Source: Cupriavidus consociatus (GTDB lineage Bacteria > Pseudomonadota > Gammaproteobacteria > Burkholderiales > Burkholderiaceae). Taken from it: 64,000 bases of DNA. The stretch lies in the NCBI RefSeq assembly GCF_017814975.1, contig NZ_JAGIQA010000011.1, forward strand, positions 62,001-126,000, written 5' to 3'. Under the pieces are notes generated by a model. The model worked only from the letters and a program-made list of their open reading frames with translations. It made no database searches and had not been told where the DNA came from. Of the stretch, positions 52,434-61,144 are shown in pieces. The position numbers were made by a program, and so were the translations under genes. Position 1 is the stretch's first letter; each line of letters opens with the position of its first letter.

Positions 52434-53621
52434 ATGGACTTTACCAATTCAGCCGGATTCGGCGTCGAACACCTGATGGTCCGCGACAGCGCGCGCGACT
52501 ACCTCGCTGCGCACAGCGATTCGGCGGCGGTGCGGCGCGCGACCGAGGCGGGGCCGGCGCACGACGACGCGCTGTGGCAAGCGATCGCGGGCGAGCTTGG
52601 GTGGTGCGGCATCGCGCTGCCCGAAGCGGTGGGCGGCGCAGGCCTGGGCGCACCGGGGCTGGCGCTGCTGCAGGAACAACTGGGCCAGCGCCTGGCCTGC
52701 GTGCCGTTCTGGTCGACGGCCTGCGTGGCGGCGCCTTGGCTGCAGGGCTGCGCCGGCCATGGTGCGCAGTGGCTGGAACGTCTGGCTGCTGGCGAGCGTC
52801 GCGCCGCGGTGGTGTTGCCGGACGATGGCGGCTGGCACTACGACGGCGTCGCGATCACTGCGCAGGCAAGCGCGGACGGCTTCGTGCTGCGCGGCAGCAT
52901 CGCCCAGGTGGCCGATGCTGCTGGCACCGACTGGTTGCTGGTGCCGGCGCGGCTCGCGGGTGATGTGAGCGGCTCGCCCGCGCTGTTCCTGCTGGAGCCC
53001 GCTGCGCTGGCGCAGGATGCGCGGTTCGTGCTGGCGCCGCTGGACACGCTCGACCGCACGCGGCCGCTGGCGTCGCTGCGCCTGGACGGCCTGTCTGTTA
53101 CTGCGAACGCCTGCCTGGCACGCGGGGACGACGCGGTGCAGGGCATGGCCCGTGCCTGGTGGCACGGCAAGCTGATGCTGGCGGCAGAGCAGCTCGGCGC
53201 GGCCCAGCAATGCCTGGACCTGACCGTTGCCTATGCGTCGGAACGCATCCAGTTCGGCCGCGCCATTGCTTCGTTCCAGGCGGTCAAGCACCGCTGCGCG
53301 CAGATGATGGTGCTGGTCGAGGCCGCGCGCTCGGCGGTGTATGGCGCGGCGCAGGCTTGGGAGGCGTGGAAGGCCTGGGATTCGGCGCATGCCGAACAGG
53401 CTCGCCTTGAAATCGCCGCCGCTGCCGTCGCCGCGGACGATGCCCTGCGCTTCGGCGCGCAGGAGGCCATCCAGCTGCATGGCGGGGTCGGCTTCACCTG
53501 GGAGTATGACCCCCAGCTCTATTTCAAGCGCGCGCAGGCCGCAAGCCACTGGCTGGGCGGCGCCGGTGCGGCGCTTGCCTATCTCGCGGACCATGGCCCG
53601 CAAGCCTGGAGGACAGCATGA
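52434..53621 (+). CDS. Acyl-CoA dehydrogenase, partner subunit (IpdE2-like candidate)
   Basis: The 395-residue ACAD has GVEHLMVRDSARDYLAAHSD at the N terminus and QLHGGVGFTWEYDPQLYFKR at the C terminus, again without the TNEIQ tail. It overlaps the next ACAD gene by ATGA. The pair mirrors 48089/49276 and probably forms a second alpha2beta2 enzyme. Adjacent to an IpdF-like SDR, it is the candidate for the IpdE1-IpdE2 dehydrogenase acting on 5-OH-HIP-CoA-derived esters (inference from Mycobacterium gene order). Confidence 0.82.
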   Translation: MDFTNSAGFGVEHLMVRDSARDYLAAHSDSAAVRRATEAGPAHDDALWQAIAGELGWCGIALPEAVGGAGLGAPGLALLQEQLGQRLACVPFWSTACVAAPWLQGCAGHGAQWLERLAAGERRAAVVLPDDGGWHYDGVAITAQASADGFVLRGSIAQVADAAGTDWLLVPARLAGDVSGSPALFLLEPAALAQDARFVLAPLDTLDRTRPLASLRLDGLSVTANACLARGDDAVQGMARAWWHGKLMLAAEQLGAAQQCLDLTVAYASERIQFGRAIASFQAVKHRCAQMMVLVEAARSAVYGAAQAWEAWKAWDSAHAEQARLEIAAAAVAADDALRFGAQEAIQLHGGVGFTWEYDPQLYFKRAQAASHWLGGAGAALAYLADHGPQAWRTA

Positions 53622-54847
53622 GCGCGCATGAAGAGTCGGCATTCCGCGCCGAGGTCGGCCAATGGATGGCCGCCAACCTGACCGGCGAGTTTGCCTTCCT
53701 GAAGCACCGCGGCGGCCCCGGCGACGAAGAGGCCTTCCCCGAACTGCGCAAGGCGTGGGAGCGGCGCCTCGCCGAGGGGGGCTGGACCGGGCTGGGCTGG
53801 CCGCGCGCGCACGGCGGGCGCGAGCTGCCGGTGATGCAGCAGGTGATTTTCCACGAGGAATACGCGCGCGCCGGCGGTCCGGGCCGCATGGGCCATATCG
53901 GCGAAGGCCTGATCGGCCCGACCCTGATCGCGTTCGGCACCGAAGACCAGAAGGCGCGCCTGCTGCCCGGCATCCGCAACGGCACCACGTTCTGGTGCCA
54001 GGGGTATTCGGAACCCGGCGCGGGCTCGGACCTGGCCAATGTGCGCACGCGCGCGGTACGCGACGCCGCCAGCGGCGACTGGCTGGTCAGCGGCCAGAAG
54101 GTATGGACCTCGCTCGCGCACGATTCCGACTGGATCTTCGTGCTGGCGCGCTGCGAGCCCGGCTCGCGCGGCAGCAAGGGCCTGATTTTCCTGATGCTGC
54201 CGCTGGACCAGCCCGGCATCGAGATCCGCCCGATCCGCCAGATGGGCGGCGGCGCGGAATTCAACGAGGTCTTTTTCGACGGCGCGCGCGCCGCGGCCGC
54301 CGACGTGCTGGGCGAGCCCGGCGACGGCTGGCGCATCGCCATGGCGCTGCTCGGGTTCGAGCGCGGCATCTCCACGCTCGGCCAGCAGATGCAGTTCACG
54401 CATGAGCTGGAATGGGTGGCGCAGGCCGCGCGCGACAACGGCAGCAGCCGCGACGCGCTGGTGCGCCAGCGCATCGCGCGCGCGTGGGCCGGGCTGCGGG
54501 TGATGCGCGCCAATGCGCTGCGCATGCTGGCCGGTGCGGCACAGGCGGGCCAGGATGGCCGGGATGCCGATCTCGCGCTGCAGCGCGAGGCGCTGATCTA
54601 CAAGTACTACTGGTCCAACTGGCACCGCGACCTGGGCCAGCTGGCGCTGGACGTGCTCGGCCCGCTGGCCAATGTGCTCGATGCCGGCGAGGGGGGCGAG
54701 GGGGGCGACGTGCGCCGCACGCGGTTGCAGCAGATGGCGCTGTTTTCGCGCGCCGACACCATCTATGCCGGCACCAACGAAATCCAGCTCAACATCATCG
54801 CCGAGCGCGGACTGGGCATGCCGCGCGAAGCCCGAGGACAGTCATGA
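53618..54847 (+). CDS. Acyl-CoA dehydrogenase, alpha-type subunit (IpdE1/FadE30-like candidate)
   Basis: The 409-residue ACAD has GWTGLGWPRAHGGRELPVMQ, CQGYSEPGAGSDLANVRTRA, and the TNEIQ-containing tail YAGTNEIQLNIIAERGLGMP. It is flanked by its partner upstream and by the IpdF-like SDR downstream (ATGA overlap), matching the fadE30-ipdF neighbourhood in actinobacteria. A short Gly/Glu repeat (DAGEGGEGGDV) near residue 353 is unusual but probably a surface loop. Confidence 0.85.
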   Translation: MSAHEESAFRAEVGQWMAANLTGEFAFLKHRGGPGDEEAFPELRKAWERRLAEGGWTGLGWPRAHGGRELPVMQQVIFHEEYARAGGPGRMGHIGEGLIGPTLIAFGTEDQKARLLPGIRNGTTFWCQGYSEPGAGSDLANVRTRAVRDAASGDWLVSGQKVWTSLAHDSDWIFVLARCEPGSRGSKGLIFLMLPLDQPGIEIRPIRQMGGGAEFNEVFFDGARAAAADVLGEPGDGWRIAMALLGFERGISTLGQQMQFTHELEWVAQAARDNGSSRDALVRQRIARAWAGLRVMRANALRMLAGAAQAGQDGRDADLALQREALIYKYYWSNWHRDLGQLALDVLGPLANVLDAGEGGEGGDVRRTRLQQMALFSRADTIYAGTNEIQLNIIAERGLGMPREARGQS

Positions 54848-55656
54848 CCCTGAATACCGACATTGCCGAATTTCCTGCCGCGCCGGCCTATGTGCCGGGG
54901 CACCAGCTGCTCGCGGGCAAGAGCGTCCTGATCACCGCCGCGGCGGGCGCCGGCATCGGCTTCGCCGCCGCGCGCCGCTGCGCGGAGGAGGGCTGCCGCG
55001 CGTTGATGATCTCCGATATCCATCCGAAGCGCCTGGAAGAAGCGGTCGAACGCCTGCGCGCGGAAACCGGCCTGCGGGCCATCCACGGCCAGCTGTGCGA
55101 TGTGTCCGACGAAGCGCAGGTACGCGCACTCGTGGCCGCCGCCGAAGAAGCACTCGGCGCTACCGACGTGCTGATCAACAACGCCGGCCTGGGCGGCTCG
55201 CGCCGCCTAGTTGATATGGACGATGCCGAGTGGTCGCGCGTGATCGATATTTCCCTCACCGGCACCTTCCGCATGACGCGTGCGATGCTCCCGCACATGC
55301 AGGCGCGCCGGCGCGGCGCCATCGTCAACAACGCGTCAGTGCTCGGCTGGCGGGCGCAGAAGGAGCAGTCGCACTACGCCGCGGCCAAGGCCGGGGTGAT
55401 GGCGCTGACGCGCTGCAGCGCGATGGAGGCCGCGGAGTTTGGCGTGCGCATCAATGCGGTGGCGCCCAGCATCGCGCTGCACGACTTCCTGAAGAAGTCG
55501 GCACCGGCGGATCTGCTGCGCCAGCTCAGCGAGCGCGAGGCATTCGGGCGTGCGGCGGAGGTGTGGGAAGTGGCCAACGTGATGGTGTTTTTGGCCAGCG
55601 ACTATGCGTCGTATATGACGGGGGAGGTGTTGCCGGTGAGCAGCCAGCGGGCGTGA
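54844..55656 (+). CDS. ipdF: IpdF-like 5-hydroxy-HIP-CoA dehydrogenase (SDR)
   Basis: The 270-residue SDR closely resembles mycobacterial IpdF from recall: SVLITAAAGAGIGFAAARRC (an unusual TAAAGAGIG cofactor loop), NNAGLGGSRRLVDMD, NNASVLGWRAQ then YAAAKAGVMALTRCSAMEA, and FLASDYASYMTGEVLPVSSQ. IpdF oxidises the 5-hydroxyl of the HIP-CoA ring. The start overlaps the ACAD stop by ATGA. It ends the main HIP operon segment; a strong hairpin at 55701-55726 follows. Confidence 0.87.
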   Translation: MTLNTDIAEFPAAPAYVPGHQLLAGKSVLITAAAGAGIGFAAARRCAEEGCRALMISDIHPKRLEEAVERLRAETGLRAIHGQLCDVSDEAQVRALVAAAEEALGATDVLINNAGLGGSRRLVDMDDAEWSRVIDISLTGTFRMTRAMLPHMQARRRGAIVNNASVLGWRAQKEQSHYAAAKAGVMALTRCSAMEAAEFGVRINAVAPSIALHDFLKKSAPADLLRQLSEREAFGRAAEVWEVANVMVFLASDYASYMTGEVLPVSSQRA

Positions 55657-55700
55657 GCGTCTGGCCCGGCTGGTTGCGGTTCGTCCGCTAAGGGTTTGCA

Positions 55701-55726
55701 CCCCTCTCCCGCTTGCGGGAGAGGGG
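55701..55726. repeat. Palindromic intergenic repeat; possible terminator
   Basis: CCCCTCTCCCGC, TT, GCGGGAGAGGGG: a 12-bp stem of the same family as the other intergenic hairpins, 44 bp after the ipdF-like stop. No U-run follows, so intrinsic termination is uncertain. Confidence 0.6.
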
Positions 55727-55843
55727 TGCCTTCACGCAGGGCGCTGGCTGCGTGCGACGCCGTGGTGTGCGTTCGCCACGAGAACCTGGAACCTGTTCTG
55801 ACTGGGAAGCACGTTGGTATTTGAAACAAAGCTGGAACCACAC

Positions 55844-56299
55844 ATGCCAAGAATCTTTCGCTCCGCCCAAGACATCCACGCCGCCGTCGGCCAACCCCTC
55901 GGCGCCAGCCCTTGGACCCGCATCACCCAGGACCAGGTCAACCAGTTCGCCAATGCCACCGGCGATCACCAGTGGCTGCACGTCGACCCCGAACGCGCCG
56001 CCCAGGGCCCCTACGGCGCCTGCATCGCCCATGGGTACCTGACGCTCGCGCTGGTCAACCAGTTCCTGCCGGAACTGGTTGCCGTCGAAGGCATGAAGTT
56101 CGGCGTCAACTACGGCTGCGACAAGGTCCGCTTTCCGGCGCCGGTGCGCGTGGGTGCGCGCGTGCGCGGCGTGGGCGAACTGGTGCGGACCGAAACACTG
56201 CCAGGCGGCGTGCAGTCGGTGGTGCGCATGACGGTGGAGATCGAAGGCGAGGCCAAGCCCGCCTGCGTGGCCGAGACGATCAGCCGCTACTACTTCTGA
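55844..56299 (+). CDS. MaoC-type (R)-specific enoyl-CoA hydratase
   Basis: The 151-residue single hot-dog protein carries the hydratase 2 motif [20 protein letters not shown] with the Asp41/His46 catalytic pair and [15 protein letters not shown]. It hydrates trans-2-enoyl-CoA esters. The start at 55844 ([11 protein letters not shown]) was chosen by family length; the upstream frame is not conserved. It lies 16 bp before the second thiolase. Confidence 0.87.
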   Translation: MPRIFRSAQDIHAAVGQPLGASPWTRITQDQVNQFANATGDHQWLHVDPERAAQGPYGACIAHGYLTLALVNQFLPELVAVEGMKFGVNYGCDKVRFPAPVRVGARVRGVGELVRTETLPGGVQSVVRMTVEIEGEAKPACVAETISRYYF

Positions 56300-56315
56300 A
56301 AACAGGGAACCGAGC

Positions 56316-57521
56316 ATGAATGAAGCAGTCATTGTCGCCGTCGCGCGCACCCCAATCGGCAAGGCCTTCCGCGGCGCCTTCAACGATACCGAAGCCCCGG
56401 TGCTGGGCGGCCACGTGGTGCGCGCGGTGGTCGAGCGCACGGGCGTGGACCCGGCCGAAGTGGACGACGTGCTGATCGGCGCGGCCGCGCAGCAGGGCAC
56501 CCAGGGCTACAACCTGGGCCGCCTGTGCGCGGTCGCAGCCGGGCTGCCCGACAGCGTACCGGGCATGACCATGGACCGCATGTGCGGCTCGGGCCTGATG
56601 ACGATCGCCGCGGGTGCCCGCGCGATCCAGTGCGGCGAGGCCGACATCATCGTCGCCGGCGGGGTTGAATCGATCTCGCTGACGCAAAACAAGCACAAGA
56701 ACGGCTACCGCGCCCAGTCCGAAGCGGTGCTGGCGCGGCAGCCGGCGGCGTACATGGCGATGATCGAGACCGCCGAAGTGGTGGCGCGCCGCTACGGCAT
56801 CAGCCGCGCCGAGCAGGATGCCTATGCCTGGCGCAGCCAGCAGCGCACCGCCGAGGCGCAGCGGCGCGGCGCCTTCCACGACGAGATCGTGCCGCTGGAA
56901 ACGCGCCGCGCGCTGTTCGACAAGGCCGGCGCACTGGCCGGGCACGAGACCGTGACGCTGGCGCAGGACGAATGCAACCGGCCCGATACCACGGCCGCGA
57001 GCCTGGCAGCGCTCAAGCCGGTCTGGAGCGGCGGGCAGGCGGTGGCCGAGGGCGAGCACATCACTGCCGGCAATGCCTCGCAACTGTCGGACGGCGCCGC
57101 CGCGGTGCTGCTGATGAGCGCGGACGAGGCGCGCCGCCGTGGCTTGCGCCCGTTGGGGCGCTATCGCGGCATGGCGGTCGCCGGCTGTGCGCCGGACGAG
57201 ATGGGCATCGGTCCGGTGTTCGCGGTGCCGAAGCTGCTGGCGCGCTACGGGATGACGGTGGCGGACGTTGGCCTGTGGGAGCTGAACGAGGCATTCGCCT
57301 CGCAGGTGCTGTACTGCCAGCAGAAGCTGGGTATCCCCGATGCACGGCTGAATGTGAATGGCGGCGCGATCTCGGTCGGGCACCCGTTCGGCATGTCGGG
57401 CGCGCGCATAACTGCGCACGCGTTGATCGAAGGCCGGCGCCGTGGCGTGCAGCAGGCGGTGGTGACGATGTGCATTGGTGGCGGCATGGGGGCGGCGGCG
57501 CTGTTTGACGTCCTGCCGTAG
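56316..57521 (+). CDS. Thiolase (FadA6-like)
   Basis: The 401-residue thiolase has Cys90 in [28 protein letters not shown], the His in [18 protein letters not shown] and the second Cys in [23 protein letters not shown] instead of GHPLGATGAR fits biosynthetic-like or FadA6-group thiolases. With MaoC it completes another beta-oxidation round in HIP breakdown. A perfect 19-bp inverted repeat lies just downstream. Confidence 0.87.
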   Translation: MNEAVIVAVARTPIGKAFRGAFNDTEAPVLGGHVVRAVVERTGVDPAEVDDVLIGAAAQQGTQGYNLGRLCAVAAGLPDSVPGMTMDRMCGSGLMTIAAGARAIQCGEADIIVAGGVESISLTQNKHKNGYRAQSEAVLARQPAAYMAMIETAEVVARRYGISRAEQDAYAWRSQQRTAEAQRRGAFHDEIVPLETRRALFDKAGALAGHETVTLAQDECNRPDTTAASLAALKPVWSGGQAVAEGEHITAGNASQLSDGAAAVLLMSADEARRRGLRPLGRYRGMAVAGCAPDEMGIGPVFAVPKLLARYGMTVADVGLWELNEAFASQVLYCQQKLGIPDARLNVNGGAISVGHPFGMSGARITAHALIEGRRRGVQQAVVTMCIGGGMGAAALFDVLP

Positions 57522-57536
57522 GAAGCATTGCCGCTA

Positions 57537-57576
57537 GCTTTCTCCCCTCTCCCGCAAGCGGGAGAGGGGAGAAAGC
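57537..57576. terminator. Perfect 19-bp inverted repeat after the thiolase
   Basis: GCTTTCTCCCCTCTCCCGC (57537-57555) and its exact complement (57558-57576) enclose two bases. It extends the common intergenic palindrome. It could terminate or attenuate transcription into the YCF48/MMPL pair; no U-tract is present. Confidence 0.5.
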
Positions 57577-57655
57577 ACTTCGCTACCGAGAGCAATCCCG
57601 GCAAGTACGGCCCGCCACGAGGCCGCCTGCCACCACTCCACACGGAGGAGACATC

Positions 57656-58618
57656 ATGAAACGACTGATCGGCCTCGCCATGTCGCTGGCGGTGCTGGCC
57701 ACCGCGGTCTGGGCCTTTGCACCGCGCCCGCTGCCGCCGTTCCCGGCCACCGCACTGCGCCCGGACGGCCTGCAGATCAACGGCATCGCCCGCGCCGGCG
57801 AACGCCTGGTGGCCGTGGGCGAGCGCGGCAGGATCCTGTTCAGCGACGACCAGGGCCGCGACTGGCGCGTGGCCGCGGTGGACAAGCCGCAGGGCGCCAC
57901 CCTGACGCAGTTGTCCTTCGCCGACAGCCGCCATGGCATCGCGGTGGGCCATAGCGGCCTGGTCCTGCGCACGGAAGATGGCGGCACGCACTGGCAGCAG
58001 GTCGCTTTCGACGCGCAATCGTCCGACCCGTTGCTGGGTGCACTGGCGCAGCGCAACGGGCCGTGGTTCGCCGTGGGCAGCTTCGGCCGTTTCCTGGTCT
58101 CGCGCGACCAGGGCAGGCATTGGGAAGAGGCTGCCGACAAGACCATGCAGGACCGCCATCTCAACGCCATCGCCGGCGACGGGCAGGGACGCCTGATGCT
58201 GGTCGGCGAAGCGGGGCTGGTGCTGCGCTCGGCCGACGGCGGCACCCGCTGGGAACCGGTCAGAACCCCGTATGAAGGCTCGCTGTACGGCGTGCTGCCG
58301 CTGCGCGACGGCGCCTGGCTGGCCTTCGGCATGCGCGGCAATGCGCTGCGCAGCGACGACTTCGGTACCACCTGGCAGGCCGCCGAGACCGGCTTGCGGA
58401 CCTCGTTCTTCGGCGGCGCCGAGTTGCCCGATGGCCGCATCGTGCTGGCCGGGCAGGGCGGCACGCTGGTGATGTCCGCGGATGGCGGACGCCGCTTCGC
58501 GCCGTTGCCCGCCGGCAGCCCGCAGACGCTTGCCGCACTGGTGCCTGCCGGCAAGGACATGCTGTCGCTCGGCGGCAGCAGCGGCCTTGCCGGCGCGACG
58601 CTAGCCGCAAATCGCTGA
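57656..58618 (+). CDS. YCF48/BNR-repeat beta-propeller protein, exported
   Basis: The 320-residue protein starts MKRLIGLAMSLAVLATAVWA, a signal peptide or anchor, and then has repeated ILFSDDQGRDW, VLRTEDGGTHWQQ, LVSRDQGRHWEE and VLRSADGGTRWEP motifs, one per blade (Asp-box / sialidase-type repeats). This is the YCF48 group, often encoded beside RND/MMPL transporters. It is likely periplasmic and may assist the transporter, possibly in lipid or steroid export/import. GGAGGAGACATC precedes the start. Confidence 0.87.
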   Translation: MKRLIGLAMSLAVLATAVWAFAPRPLPPFPATALRPDGLQINGIARAGERLVAVGERGRILFSDDQGRDWRVAAVDKPQGATLTQLSFADSRHGIAVGHSGLVLRTEDGGTHWQQVAFDAQSSDPLLGALAQRNGPWFAVGSFGRFLVSRDQGRHWEEAADKTMQDRHLNAIAGDGQGRLMLVGEAGLVLRSADGGTRWEPVRTPYEGSLYGVLPLRDGAWLAFGMRGNALRSDDFGTTWQAAETGLRTSFFGGAELPDGRIVLAGQGGTLVMSADGGRRFAPLPAGSPQTLAALVPAGKDMLSLGGSSGLAGATLAANR

Positions 58619-58659
58619 ACCCCGGCTGAACCCCCGCCTGACCGAACGCGAGAACGATC

Positions 58660-61116
58660 ATGACCCGCCCCCAATCCTCCGGCCGCCTGGGCCGCTTCGT
58701 CGATGCCTGCGCCGGCGTGCTGATGCACCGGCGCCGCCTGCTGCTGTTGCTGTGCCTGGCCGCGACCGTGGCGCTGGGCTTCTCGGCCACGCGCCTGCGG
58801 CTCGATCCCGGCTTCAACAAGATGATCCCGCTGCAGCACCCATACATGCAGGTGTTCACCAAGTACGCGAGCACCTTCTCCGGTGCCAATACGGTGCTGG
58901 TGAGCCTGCGCTGGAAGGGCGACGGCGACATCTACAACGCCGCCTTCATGGACAAGCTGCGCCACGCCACCGATGAAGTGTTCTTCATCCCGGGCGTGGA
59001 CCGCTCGCGCGTGTTCTCGTTGTTTACGCCCAATGTGCGCTACACAGAGGTGACCGAGGCAGGCTTCCGCGGCGACGTGGTGGTGCCGGGCCGGTTTTCC
59101 GGCACGCCGGCGGAACTCGACAAGGTGCGGCGCAACGTGGCGCGCTCCGGGCAGATCGGGCGGCTGGTCAGCAATGACCTCAGGTCCGCGCTGATCCGCG
59201 CGGAGCTGCGCGAGACCGACCCGGCTACCGGCAAGACCATCGACTACGGCTCCGTCGCGCGCCAGCTGGATAAGATCCGCGCGCAATTCAGCGGCCAGGA
59301 CGTCGAAGTCAATATCGTCGGCTTTGCCAAGCTGGTGGGCGATGTCGAGGAGGGCATCGCCGGCGTGATGGGCTTCTTCGCGCTGGCGTTTGCCGTCACG
59401 GCGCTGCTGCTGTGGCTGTACACGCGCTCGCTGCGCATCACCGTGCTGGCACTGGTGGTGGCGCTGCTGCCGGTAGGCTGGCTGCTGGGGCTGCTGCCGC
59501 TGCTGGGCTATGGCATCGACCCGATGTCGATCCTGGTCCCGTTCCTGATCTTTTCGATCGGGGTTTCGCATGCGGTGCAGATGACCAATGCCTGGAAGCA
59601 GGAGGTGGTTCAGGGGCACAGCCCGCTCGACAGCGCCAGCGCGGCCTTCCGCAAGCTGTTCATCCCCGGCACGGTGGCGCTGCTGACCAATGCGCTCGGC
59701 TTCATGGTCATCATGCGCATCGAGATCGATATCGTGAGCGAGCTTGGCATCACCGCCTGCCTGGGCGTGCTGCTGATGATCGTGACCAACAAGGTGTTCC
59801 TGCCGATCCTGCTGTCGTACACGCGGCTGGAGCCGTCTGCGCTGGCGCGGTCGCAGACGCGGCGCGCGCAGGGTGGCGGGGGGCTGTGGCACAAGTTCGG
59901 CGCGCTGGCGCGTCCGGCGCCGGCACTCGGCGTCTTCGTCGCCGCGCTGGCCCTGCTGGCGGCGGGCGCGATCGAGTCGCGCGGGCTGAAAATCGGCGAT
60001 GTCGGCAGCGGCGCGCCGGAACTGCGCGCGGATTCGCGCTACAACCGCGACAGCGCCAGCATCGTAAGCCAGTACAACATCGGCTCGGATGCGCTGACCG
60101 TGGTGGTGGAGCCGACCGGCTTCGACGACGGCTGCCTGCACTACCCGGTAATGAGCGCGGTGGAGCGCTTCGAGATGTATATGCGCGGCGTGTCGGGCGT
60201 GCAGTCGGTGGTGAGCGTGTCGTCGCTGGCCAAGGTGGTGATCGGCGCCTACAACGAGGGCAATCCGCGCTGGGAGGCGCTGCCGCGCAGCAGCGAAGGC
60301 CTGGGCCAGGGCGCCAAGGCCTACGATCCGGACAACGGCATGAACACGTCCAACTGCCAGGCGATCCAGGTGCTGATCTACACCGCCAACCACGAAGGCG
60401 CGACCATCGCCCATATCATCCGCGAGATCCGCCGCTTTACCGCCGCGGACAAGACGCCCAATGTCGCGTTCCGGCTGGCGGGCGGCAATATCGGCGTGAT
60501 GGCCGCCACCAACGAGGCCGTGGAAGAGGCGGAGGTGGCGATGCTGCTGGCGATCTTCGGCGCGATCACGCTGCTGTGCCTGCTGACTTTCCGCTCGTGG
60601 CGCGCGGTGCTGTGCATCATCGTGCCGCTGACGCTGGTGTCGGTGCTGTGCAATGCGCTGATGGCGCGCCTGGGCATCGGGCTGAAGGTGTCGACGCTGC
60701 CGGTCATCACGCTGGGCGTTGGCGTTGGCGTGGACTATGGCATCTACCTGTACGAGCGCATCCAGCACCAGATCCGCGAGGAAGGGCAGGCGTTGCCGCA
60801 GGCCTTCGCCGAGGCGATGCGCCAGCGCGGCTCGGCGGCACTGTTCACGGCGCTGACGATGTGCATCGGCGTTGGCACCTGGGCCTTTGCCGCGCTAAAG
60901 TTCCAGGCCGACATGGGGATCCTGCTGGCCTTCATGTTCCTGGTGAACCTGTTCGGCGCGGTGTCGCTGCTGCCGGCGTTGGCCGCGTGGCTGGGTGTCG
61001 AGGAAGAGGAGCGCGCCCGCGTTGCGGCAGGCGTTGCGGCAGGTGCTGCGGCAGGTGCTGCGGCAGGCGGAGACACCACGCCGCCCGCGCATGCCCTCAA
61101 ATCCGATGCGGCCTGA
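58660..61116 (+). CDS. MMPL/RND-family transporter
   Basis: The 818-residue membrane protein has an N-terminal TM (LLLLLCLAATVALGFSATRL), a large periplasmic domain, two clusters of membrane segments with VPFLIFSIGVSHAVQMTNAW and GVGVGVDYGIYLYERIQHQI (RND/SSD-like TM4 region), and duplicated porter domains. Such proteins move hydrophobic compounds; steroid transport is an inference from context and from the YCF48 partner immediately upstream. The C terminus carries a VAAG/AAAG low-complexity run encoded by four 12-bp tandem repeats (61021-61068). Confidence 0.88.
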   Translation: MTRPQSSGRLGRFVDACAGVLMHRRRLLLLLCLAATVALGFSATRLRLDPGFNKMIPLQHPYMQVFTKYASTFSGANTVLVSLRWKGDGDIYNAAFMDKLRHATDEVFFIPGVDRSRVFSLFTPNVRYTEVTEAGFRGDVVVPGRFSGTPAELDKVRRNVARSGQIGRLVSNDLRSALIRAELRETDPATGKTIDYGSVARQLDKIRAQFSGQDVEVNIVGFAKLVGDVEEGIAGVMGFFALAFAVTALLLWLYTRSLRITVLALVVALLPVGWLLGLLPLLGYGIDPMSILVPFLIFSIGVSHAVQMTNAWKQEVVQGHSPLDSASAAFRKLFIPGTVALLTNALGFMVIMRIEIDIVSELGITACLGVLLMIVTNKVFLPILLSYTRLEPSALARSQTRRAQGGGGLWHKFGALARPAPALGVFVAALALLAAGAIESRGLKIGDVGSGAPELRADSRYNRDSASIVSQYNIGSDALTVVVEPTGFDDGCLHYPVMSAVERFEMYMRGVSGVQSVVSVSSLAKVVIGAYNEGNPRWEALPRSSEGLGQGAKAYDPDNGMNTSNCQAIQVLIYTANHEGATIAHIIREIRRFTAADKTPNVAFRLAGGNIGVMAATNEAVEEAEVAMLLAIFGAITLLCLLTFRSWRAVLCIIVPLTLVSVLCNALMARLGIGLKVSTLPVITLGVGVGVDYGIYLYERIQHQIREEGQALPQAFAEAMRQRGSAALFTALTMCIGVGTWAFAALKFQADMGILLAFMFLVNLFGAVSLLPALAAWLGVEEEERARVAAGVAAGAAAGAAAGGDTTPPAHALKSDAA
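61021..61068 (+). repeat. Four 12-bp tandem repeats inside the MMPL 3' end
   Basis: GTTGCGGCAGGC, GTTGCGGCAGGT, GCTGCGGCAGGT, GCTGCGGCAGGC: in-frame units encoding V/A-A-A-G near the cytoplasmic C terminus. Copy number could vary by slippage without a frameshift. Confidence 0.75.
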
Positions 61117-61144
61117 GCGTCGCGGACAGGACCGGAGAGACAGC

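Noticed and set aside
57583..60768. Open frame of 1061 codons opposite the YCF48 and MMPL genes
   Set aside because: Translation is dominated by His, Gln, Arg and Asp with no domain; the forward strand carries clear signal peptide, propeller repeats and membrane segments.
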